From: JBGPBY01 sp041481485
GTDB lineage: Bacteria > Acidobacteriota > Terriglobia > 20CM-2-55-15
DNA length: 5,187 nt
Direction of reading: 5' to 3'
NCBI GenBank assembly: GCA_041481485.1
Contig: JBGPBY010000521.1
Coordinates: 1 to 5,187, forward strand
Positions 1 to 4,927 of this stretch are shown in pieces (position 1 is the first letter of the stretch; each line of letters begins with the position of its first letter). The notes under the pieces are model-generated. The model ran no database searches. It saw nothing but the letters and a program-made list of their open reading frames with translations, and was not told the DNA's origin. A program made the position numbers and the translations under genes.

Positions 1-21
1 CAGTTTGAAATTTGCGACGGC

Positions 22-137
22 GGCCAACTGTAGGCGCGGTCTATGACCGCGCACAATCTCTCGTCTATTGATTCCCAATGCGAGGAATCCCAGTCTGAAA
101 AACTGTGTGCGGTCATAGACCGCGCCAACAGTGGGCC
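22..137. repeat. Pair of inverted REP-like hairpin repeats
   Basis: Two 33-base arms, 22-54 and 105-137, are reverse complements of each other with 3 mismatches, separated by 50 bases. Each arm is itself a hairpin: in the left arm GCGCGGTC (34-41), loop TAT, GACCGCGC (45-52); the right arm carries the same core as GCGGTC-ATA-GACCGC with flanks. The result is a nested palindrome, the layout of REPIN elements (two REP hairpins in opposite orientation) known from other bacteria. Between the arms there is a further small hairpin, GATTCC (70-75) with GGAATC (84-89). No open reading frame is credible here. The element lies just upstream of the AP endonuclease promoter and ends about 25 bases before its TATAAT box. 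Whether it is dispersed through the genome cannot be seen from one window. Confidence 0.8.
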
Positions 138-160
138 GTCCGGCGCGATGGAGAATTGCT

Positions 161-166
161 TATAAT
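161..166 (+). promoter_or_regulatory. Candidate -10 box (TATAAT) for the AP endonuclease gene
   Basis: A perfect TATAAT lies 38 bases upstream of the ATG at 204, preceded by TTGCT. About 17 bases further upstream (138-143, GTCCGG) there is no good -35 match. A start of transcription near 173 would give a leader of about 30 bases containing the AGAGG ribosome binding site. It sits directly downstream of the inverted repeat pair. The box is visible; promoter activity is inferred. Confidence 0.45.
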
Positions 167-191
167 CGGCAACCATGGCCGGAATTGCCGA
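166..191. promoter_or_regulatory. Small dyad between the -10 box and the ribosome binding site
   Basis: TCGGCAA (166-172) and TTGCCGA (185-191) form a 7-bp inverted repeat with a 12-base spacer. It begins at the last base of the TATAAT box and ends just before the AGAGG ribosome binding site, a position where a repressor could act on the downstream gene. A 7-bp match can arise by chance in a region of this size, so the call is weak. Confidence 0.25.
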
Positions 192-203
192 CAGAGGTTA
201 CCG

Positions 204-1001
204 ATGAAGATTTATTCCTGGAATGTGAATGGCATTCGAGCGGTATTGAAGAAGGGGGTGTTCTATCCATTTCTAGAGGCCCATCAGCCCGACATCCTGT
301 GCCTGCAGGAAACCAAAGCCGAGCGCGGCCAGATCGAGATCGACTTGCCAGGATATTACGAGTACTGGAATTCGGCAGTCAAAAAGGGTTATTCCGGCAC
401 TGCGATTTTTTCGAAGGAAAAGCCCATCGATGTCATTAACGGATTTCCGAAAGAGTTTACCGAGCGATTTCAGTTTGCCGACGAATTGAAGCGCGACAGC
501 ACCGAAGAAGGACGCGTCATCACGGCGGAATATGACAAGTTCTTTGTCGTCACCGTCTACACTCCCAATGCTAAAGATGATCTCAGCCGCTTGCCATTGC
601 GGCACGGGCATTGGGATCCCGCCTTTCTTGCGTTTTGTCAGCAGCTGGAAAAAACTAAACCTGTGATCTTCTGCGGCGACCTCAACGTTGCCCATACGGA
701 ACTCGATCTTGCCAATCCCGGACCGAACCGAGGCAAGAAAGGATTTACCAATGAAGAGCGTGAGGGATTTCAGAACTTCATGAGCTGCCAGTTTGTGGAC
801 ACATTCCGCCTCTTCAAACAGGGCAACGGTTATTACACGTGGTGGAGCAACTTTGCCAATGCCCGCGCGCGCAACGTCGGATGGAGAATCGATTACGTGC
901 TGGTGTCGCCAAAATTGAAAGGGGCCGTGAAAGCAGCGGAGATTCATCCGGAAGTCATGGGCAGCGATCACTGTCCGGTAAGCATTGTTCTGGAAGTGTG
1001 A
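204..1001 (+). CDS. xth: Exodeoxyribonuclease III / AP endonuclease (ExoA/Xth family)
   Basis: The 265-residue product is a complete member of the endonuclease/exonuclease/phosphatase fold, exonuclease III type. These enzymes cut DNA 5' to abasic sites and remove 3'-blocked ends in base excision repair in the cytoplasm. All expected active-site residues are visible: Asn7 (SWNVNGIRA), Glu36 (LQETK), Tyr119 (TVYTPN), Asp159 and Asn161 (CGDLNVAH), Asp230 (WRIDY) and the final Asp255-His256 pair (GSDHCPV). The ARARNVGWRIDY stretch and the AHTELDL region resemble the Bacillus ExoA branch more than E. coli ExoIII; this is from memory. ATG 204 is chosen because MKIYSWNVNG is the usual family N-terminus and AGAGG (193-197) sits 6 bases upstream. 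The same frame is open back to 105, but that part would translate the hairpin repeat and is not credible. The stop lies 3 bases before the next gene, suggesting one transcript. Confidence 0.95.
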   Translation: MKIYSWNVNGIRAVLKKGVFYPFLEAHQPDILCLQETKAERGQIEIDLPGYYEYWNSAVKKGYSGTAIFSKEKPIDVINGFPKEFTERFQFADELKRDSTEEGRVITAEYDKFFVVTVYTPNAKDDLSRLPLRHGHWDPAFLAFCQQLEKTKPVIFCGDLNVAHTELDLANPGPNRGKKGFTNEEREGFQNFMSCQFVDTFRLFKQGNGYYTWWSNFANARARNVGWRIDYVLVSPKLKGAVKAAEIHPEVMGSDHCPVSIVLEV

Positions 1002-1004
1002 TTC

Positions 1005-2573
1005 ATGGCGAAAGCAACCAATCCCGTTCAGCTCGAAATCTTCAAGAGTCTCTTTCATTCCATTGCCGAGGAGATGGGTGCAACTCTCAAACGCACTGCG
1101 TACTCGCCCAATATCAAAGAGCGCCGGGACTACTCCTGCGCCGTCTTCGACAGCAATGGCGAGATGATGGCCCAGGGCGATCACATGCCGGTTCACCTGG
1201 GGTCGATGCCACTTTCGGTAAAGTCTGCTATCGAGAACCGGCGAATCGGACCCGGTGACATGGTGATCCTGAATGATCCGTATGCTGGCGGAACGCACCT
1301 CCCCGACATCACGCTGGTGTCCGGTGTCTTCGAGAAAAACAAGCTTCGGTTTTATGTGGCAAACCGCGCGCACCACTCCGATGTGGGAGGCATGTCTCCA
1401 GGGTCGATGCCGATCGCGCAGGAAATCTACCAGGAAGGATTGCGGATCCCTCCGGTGTACTTCATGTCTGCCGGCGCAATAAATAGAGATGTCCTGGAAA
1501 TGATATTGCTGAATGTGCGCACTCCCGCAGAGCGGGAAGGCGATTTGGCGGCGATGATTGCAGCCAATCGAACGGGTGGAATCCGGCTTTCCGAAACCAT
1601 TGCCCGGCATGGCTGGAGTGAAGTTCACAAGTACGTGCGCGAAATTCTGGCCTACAGCGAAAGAATGACGAGGCTGACGATACGCTCCATTCCCAACGGC
1701 GTTTATGAGGCGGAGGATTTTCTGGATGACGATGGCGTCAACAGCAAACCCATTCGGATTCACGTCACAATTCGGATTCACAGGGGCGAAGCGCTGGTCG
1801 ACTTTTCAGGATCGGACCCTCAGGCGGCAGGAAGTGTCAATTCGGTTTATGCAATCACGGCTTCCGCGGTGTTTTATGTGTTCCGCACGCTGGTTGAGGT
1901 TGCGATTCCTTCCAATGCCGGAGGAATGCGCCCGATCCGGATCATTGCTCCTGCAGGCACTGTGGTCAATGCGCGTCCGCCCGCAGCCGTGTGTGGAGGA
2001 AACGTCGAAACGTCTCAGCGCACCGTCGACGTGTTGTACAAGTGCCTCGCCTTAGCGATTCCGGAACGCATTCCCGCGGCGAGTCAGGGCACCATGAACA
2101 ATCTGACCTTTGGCGGTACCGATCCGCAAACCGGACAACCCTTCGCGTACTACGAAACCGTTTGCGGTGGGATGGGCGCCCGTTCCAGTGCAGACGGCAT
2201 CTCGGGAATTCACACTCATATGACGAACTCGATGAATACTCCGATCGAAGCGCTGGAGCACGATTATCCGGTTCGCGTCCGAAGGTACGGATTGCGAAGA
2301 AATTCCGGCGGAGCAGGCCAGCACCGTGGAGGCGACGGCGTCGTGCGCGAATTGGAATTTCTGACTCGAGCGCAGGTTACGCTTCTTTGTGATCGCCGCC
2401 GTATTCCGCCCTATGGATTGCAGGGAGGAGAACCGGCTCAGTCCGGACGTAATTCCATGACAAGGCGGGGAAAGACGGAAGAGCTGGAGTCCAAAGCGAC
2501 ATTGTGGGCCGATGCCGGCGATGTGCTTACCATCGAAACTCCCGGCGGTGGCGGGTGGGGCTCCCCGAAATGA
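1005..2573 (+). CDS. Hydantoinase B / oxoprolinase family protein (HyuB-like)
   Basis: The 522-residue product matches the HyuB family along its whole length. These proteins are the B subunits of ATP-dependent N-methylhydantoinase or 5-oxoprolinase-type enzymes, and related subunits occur in acetone/acetophenone carboxylases; they normally act together with a HyuA subunit. Visible family motifs in order are NDPYAGGTHLPD (90-101), RAHHSDVGGMSPGSMP (121-136), EGDLAAMIAANRTGG (178-192), VDFSGSDPQAAGSVNS (265-280), CGGNVETSQR (330-339), QGTMNNLTFGG (361-371), a GGMGARSSADG segment (388-398), and the glycine-rich end ETPGGGGWGSP (511-521). Length is usual, with no break. GGAAG (992-996) inside the end of the upstream gene can serve as ribosome binding site, 8 bases from ATG 1005. 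No hyuA lies on either side, so the true substrate cannot be told. Its last three codons and stop lie in the left arm of a long palindrome. Confidence 0.93.
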   Translation: MAKATNPVQLEIFKSLFHSIAEEMGATLKRTAYSPNIKERRDYSCAVFDSNGEMMAQGDHMPVHLGSMPLSVKSAIENRRIGPGDMVILNDPYAGGTHLPDITLVSGVFEKNKLRFYVANRAHHSDVGGMSPGSMPIAQEIYQEGLRIPPVYFMSAGAINRDVLEMILLNVRTPAEREGDLAAMIAANRTGGIRLSETIARHGWSEVHKYVREILAYSERMTRLTIRSIPNGVYEAEDFLDDDGVNSKPIRIHVTIRIHRGEALVDFSGSDPQAAGSVNSVYAITASAVFYVFRTLVEVAIPSNAGGMRPIRIIAPAGTVVNARPPAAVCGGNVETSQRTVDVLYKCLALAIPERIPAASQGTMNNLTFGGTDPQTGQPFAYYETVCGGMGARSSADGISGIHTHMTNSMNTPIEALEHDYPVRVRRYGLRRNSGGAGQHRGGDGVVRELEFLTRAQVTLLCDRRRIPPYGLQGGEPAQSGRNSMTRRGKTEELESKATLWADAGDVLTIETPGGGGWGSPK

Positions 2574-2661
2574 CAATTGAACAGTGAACATTGAACAGTG
2601 AACATTTCCCCGGAGAAATGTTCACTGTTCAATGTTCACTGTTCAATTGTCATTTCGGGGA
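2562..2661. repeat. Perfect 47-bp-arm palindrome built on a heptamer repeat
   Basis: Bases 2562-2608 and 2615-2661 are exact reverse complements, separated only by the 6-base loop CCCGGA (2609-2614). Within the left arm the 14-mer TTGAACAGTGAACA occurs twice in tandem (2577-2590 and 2591-2604), that is, four units of the heptamer TGAACA(G/T); the right arm carries the complement at 2619-2646. The outer 12 bases of the left arm (2562-2573) are the last codons and TGA stop of the hydantoinase gene, so the right arm carries an inverted copy of that gene end. RNA from either strand would fold into a very long hairpin. It could stop transcription or protect the 3' end of the upstream transcript, but no T-run follows the right arm (CTTAACCGG), so it is not a standard intrinsic terminator. 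Confidence 0.95.
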
Positions 2662-2687
2662 CTTAACCGGAACCGCGTTCCCGCACC

Positions 2688-2704
2688 GCACGCCGTGCTA
2701 AAAT
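2688..2704 (+). promoter_or_regulatory. Extended -10 promoter with overlapping small palindrome
   Basis: TGCTAAAAT (2696-2704) fits the extended -10 form TGnTAnnnT. It ends only 9 bases before the ATG at 2714, so transcription would start at or within a few bases of the start codon. No convincing -35 hexamer is seen 17 bases upstream (CGTTCC). A perfect 11-base palindrome, GCACGCCGTGC (2688-2698), overlaps the TG of this box and could bind a regulator; it is short enough to be chance. Confidence 0.45.
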
Positions 2705-2713
2705 TCGCGCCCT

Positions 2714-3193
2714 ATGATTACACCGGATCTTTACCGGCAGGTGATGGGGAATTGGGGAACTGGTGTGACGGTGGTCACAACCAAAGATGATCACGGCCAA
2801 CCCTATGGCCTTACGGTCAGTTCCTTCACCTCCGTGTCCATGAACCCCATTCTTGTCCTCGTCTGCCTGGACGACCGTTTAAGCGGACTTCAGTTCTTTA
2901 GAGACTCCGGCCGATTCGGAGTCAGCATCCTTTCTGAAGCCCAGGAACAAGTGTCGCGGCTGTTCGCAAAGAAGGACACGATTCGCCCACCCGAACTGTT
3001 CTTTGAAGGTGAAACCGGCGAGCCACTGATTCGAGATTCTCTGGTCACGCTCGAATGTAAAACGATTTCGATGTATGCCGGCGGTGACCATACCATCTTC
3101 CTGGGAGAAGTCGTCGCCGCGGAACTTCATGGCGCGATGCAGGGTGCAAAGCCGCTCATGTATTTTCGTGGAAAGTACGACCGGCTACCGTGA
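2714..3193 (+). CDS. Flavin reductase-like domain protein (FMN-binding split barrel)
   Basis: The 159-residue product is a whole single-domain member of the flavin reductase-like family, which includes HpaC-type reductases. These bind FMN or FAD and use NAD(P)H to supply reduced flavin to a partner monooxygenase, or bind flavin for another redox role, in the cytoplasm. Family features seen are the N-terminal YRQVMGNWGTGVTVVTT (7-23), the flavin-contact segment GLTVSSFTSVSMNP (32-45), GRFGVSILSEAQEQVSRLFA (66-85), the GGDHTIFLGEVVAAE stretch (123-137), and the closing PLMYFRGKYDRL (147-158). The conserved histidine of GDH is present. No partner oxygenase is in the window, so its substrate system is unknown. 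No Shine-Dalgarno precedes ATG 2714, and the nearby -10-like box suggests a leaderless message. Its stop overlaps the stop of the convergent alanine racemase gene by 9 bases. Confidence 0.92.
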   Translation: MITPDLYRQVMGNWGTGVTVVTTKDDHGQPYGLTVSSFTSVSMNPILVLVCLDDRLSGLQFFRDSGRFGVSILSEAQEQVSRLFAKKDTIRPPELFFEGETGEPLIRDSLVTLECKTISMYAGGDHTIFLGEVVAAELHGAMQGAKPLMYFRGKYDRLP

Positions 3194-4312
3194 AAGGATT
3201 CGCGGAATGCGCGGATTGACCCGCGAAACGACTTCGTAAGCAATGGTGCCGATCTTGTCGGCCAGTTCGTCCGCTCGAATTTCCGAGTTGCCCTGGCGTC
3301 CCAGCAATACCACTTCATCCTCCGGTTCGGCAGAAACATCCGTGACGTCGAGCATGGTCATGTTCATCGCAACGCGTCCGATCACCGGAACGGCGCGGCC
3401 TCGCACCAGGGCGCGGCCGCAATTGGAAAGCTTGCGATCGTACCCGTCGTAGTATCCGACAGGGAGTACTGCGACCTTCATTGGGTGTGTTGCCTGGAAG
3501 GTCAGTCCATAGCTGACATGTTCTCCGGGTTGGATGGTTTTTACCTGGGCGACTCGTGTCTTCCATGTCATGGCTGGACGAAGCGTGATTTTTCGTCCGC
3601 GTTCGCGCGCTGCCAATTGAGTCTCCCGCGATGGCCAGATGCCATACGTGCCGATACCCAGCCGGATCATGGCGAATTGCGTATCCGGATACAGCAGGGT
3701 TCCGGCGGTTGCGGCGGCATGGACCAGCGGGGGACGCACTCCCAATGCCTCGAGCGAGGCGAGCGCTTCGCGAAATCGGTCGAGTTGGCGGAGGGCAAAC
3801 GATGGATCCAGGGTATCTTCAATGTTCGCAAAATGTGTGTACGCGCCTTCAATTTCAATTCCGGGCATACGCTGGATTGCTCGGGCAAGCTCGGGCAAAT
3901 CTCCAGGTGGAATCCCCTGCCGATTGGTACCGGTTTCAAGTTTCAAATGAATGCGGGCGGTTGTCTTTCGAACTTCGGCGGCCCTTGAGATTCCCCACGC
4001 GACGTCCGCGCGATAGACGACCTGTCGAAAATCGTTGGCGACAACCACATCCAATTGATCGATAGGTGTGTGGCCGAGAATTGCCACGGGCTTGCGGATT
4101 CCCAGGGCTCGGATTGCCAGAGCTTCTTCGAGTGCGTTGACTCCCAGCCAGTCGCCGTACTCGGCGGCGATGGGGGCGACGGCCTCGAGCCCATGGCCGT
4201 AAGCGTTGGCTTTGACAACAACCATTAATGATGCCTGAGCGCTGAGCAGGCTCCGAAACGTTTGGATGTTGTGTTTTATGGCGGCTGTGTCTATTTCAAT
4301 CCAGGTCAGCAT
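3185..4312 (-). CDS. alr: Alanine racemase
   Basis: The 375-residue product is a complete PLP-dependent alanine racemase, which interconverts L- and D-alanine and supplies D-alanine for peptidoglycan. The N-terminal barrel has the PLP-binding lysine Lys34 in VVKANAYGHG. Other visible family residues are Arg131 (TGTNRQGI), His160 (THFAN), Arg217 in RLGIGTYG (contacts the pyridine nitrogen), the catalytic Tyr268 in HVSYGLTF, and Met316 in GRVAMNMTMLDVT. The last motif reads AMN where many homologues have CMD; this also occurs in natural Alr variants as far as I recall, and is not evidence of inactivity. Length is normal. The start MLTWIEIDTAAIKHNI is typical; no clear Shine-Dalgarno is seen, only the A/T-rich ATATAAAA 3 bases upstream. 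The gene is convergent with the flavin reductase gene and divergent from the zinc-ribbon gene. Confidence 0.97.
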   Translation of the reverse strand: MLTWIEIDTAAIKHNIQTFRSLLSAQASLMVVVKANAYGHGLEAVAPIAAEYGDWLGVNALEEALAIRALGIRKPVAILGHTPIDQLDVVVANDFRQVVYRADVAWGISRAAEVRKTTARIHLKLETGTNRQGIPPGDLPELARAIQRMPGIEIEGAYTHFANIEDTLDPSFALRQLDRFREALASLEALGVRPPLVHAAATAGTLLYPDTQFAMIRLGIGTYGIWPSRETQLAARERGRKITLRPAMTWKTRVAQVKTIQPGEHVSYGLTFQATHPMKVAVLPVGYYDGYDRKLSNCGRALVRGRAVPVIGRVAMNMTMLDVTDVSAEPEDEVVLLGRQGNSEIRADELADKIGTIAYEVVSRVNPRIPRILSR

Positions 4313-4325
4313 CGTTTTATATCGG

Positions 4326-4353
4326 TTGAGGATAACAAATGTGACATCCTCAA
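4326..4353. promoter_or_regulatory. Candidate operator dyad in the alr divergent intergenic region
   Basis: TTGAGGAT (4326-4333) and ATCCTCAA (4346-4353) form a perfect 8-bp inverted repeat around a 12-base spacer. Inside the spacer CA (4336-4337) and TG (4342-4343) also pair, and so do the central A and T, giving 11 of 14 symmetric positions. It lies 14-41 bases upstream of the alr start and about 50 bases upstream of the divergent zinc-ribbon gene, so a dimeric regulator here could control both. Symmetry is seen; regulator binding is inferred. Confidence 0.4.
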
Positions 4354-4405
4354 GTTGTAACCTTCGGCTTCCCTATGCCGTATACCTCATTGGGAAATTC
4401 AGTAC

Positions 4406-4867
4406 ATGTCCGAACGAAAATACAGACAAAGCGGCTATCAGGACAGCGGTGTCTCGGACCGCGAGCGAAGCGTTTCGAAGGCGAAACCTGCTCCGCAGGA
4501 GCGCGGACCGCGGGGATCAACCCGCGATGTGCCGCGCCGAATGCAGATGCCTGGGTTTCAGGAATTGCTGCGATGCGCAATGTGCGGAGCTGTGGTGCCC
4601 AGCACTGTGGAAATCTCCGAAACCAGTCAGTGTCCAAAATGCCGGGGGGATCTGCGAACCTGCAAAAACTGCCGCCATTTTGATACCGGTGCCCAATTTG
4701 AGTGCACGGAGCCGATTCCGAAGCGGATTGCAAAGAAGGATATCCGCAATGACTGCACATATTTCGTCGCCCGCACGTCGATCGAACGCGAAACTCGGGA
4801 CTCCGGGGGCCCGTCCATCCCGCCATCCAGCGCCCGAAGCGCTTTTGATGAACTTTTCAAAAAATAA
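4406..4867 (+). CDS. Small eight-cysteine zinc-ribbon protein, function unknown
   Basis: The 153-residue product has a polar, Arg/Ser/Pro-rich and probably disordered N-terminus (1-48). A cysteine-rich core follows: Cys57-x2-Cys60 and Cys76-x2-Cys79 form a classical zinc ribbon, then a second four-cysteine set, Cys86-x2-Cys89, Cys100 and Cys117, lies in a CKNCRHFD...NDCTYF segment. The protein ends in a hydrophilic linker and a short amphipathic tail, SAFDELFKK. No signal peptide or membrane segment is seen, so it should be cytoplasmic. Two metal sites are inferred; the role could be protein or nucleic-acid binding, and I cannot name it. ATG 4406 has only a weak GGGAA (4392-4396) upstream. 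Codons 16-41 include three successive hairpins, unlike the rest of the gene. A NYN-domain gene follows in the same frame after 60 bases. Confidence 0.8.
   Translation: MSERKYRQSGYQDSGVSDRERSVSKAKPAPQERGPRGSTRDVPRRMQMPGFQELLRCAMCGAVVPSTVEISETSQCPKCRGDLRTCKNCRHFDTGAQFECTEPIPKRIAKKDIRNDCTYFVARTSIERETRDSGGPSIPPSSARSAFDELFKK
4472..4526. repeat. Three consecutive hairpins inside the zinc-ribbon gene
   Basis: GTTTCG-AAGG-CGAAAC (4472-4487), GCTCC-GCA-GGAGC (4490-4502, with an alternative CCTGC-TCC-GCAGG pairing), and CGCGGG-GATCAA-CCCGCG (4509-4526) follow one another in the part encoding the low-complexity N-terminus. The 9-mer CGGACCGCG occurs at 4455-4463 and again at 4504-4512, bracketing the first two hairpins. 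This resembles a palindromic repeat element embedded in a coding region, tolerated because the peptide is disordered. The hairpins are visible; the insertion origin is inferred. Confidence 0.5.
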
Positions 4868-4912
4868 CATCTCCATCGAATTCGTCGTCAGGAACTAGTA
4901 AGCTGGAAGTTC

Positions 4913-4917
4913 GGAGG
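4913..4917 (+). promoter_or_regulatory. Ribosome binding site that decides a TTG start
   Basis: GGAGG lies 10 bases upstream of TTG 4928. The frame downstream of the preceding stop (TAA 4865-4867) has no in-frame ATG or GTG before the conserved NYN core, so this site supports TTG 4928 as the start. Confidence 0.65.
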
Positions 4918-4927
4918 TTTACCTTAT

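Noticed and set aside
22..137. A CRISPR array
   Set aside because: There are only two copies and they are inverted, not direct, with no further spacer-repeat units.
105..203. N-terminal extension of the AP endonuclease frame back to the ATG at 105
   Set aside because: The extension would translate one arm of the hairpin repeat and pass over a TATAAT box; the family N-terminus and an AGAGG site place the start at 204.
273..1781. A 502-codon open frame on the minus strand across the AP endonuclease and hydantoinase genes
   Set aside because: It is antisense to two clear conserved genes, spans both plus the junction, and its translation shows no recognisable domain; it is a by-product of codon use on the plus strand.
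2562..2661. The long palindrome as a standard rho-independent terminator
   Set aside because: The stem is far longer than usual, AT-rich in the middle, and no T-run follows it on either strand, so it is listed as a repeat with possible termination activity.
3485..4065. Plus-strand open frames of 103-167 codons opposite alr
   Set aside because: The minus strand encodes a complete alanine racemase with all catalytic residues; the opposite frames are shadows.
4355..4386. A sigma-70 type promoter (TTGTAA with TATACC) for the zinc-ribbon gene
   Set aside because: The spacing between the two hexamers is 20 bases, outside the usual 16-18, and no alternative -10 at the right distance is convincing.
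4350..4860. Several minus-strand open frames of 77-158 codons opposite the zinc-ribbon gene
   Set aside because: They lack recognisable domains, while the plus-strand frame has an ordered eight-cysteine pattern and a plausible tail.
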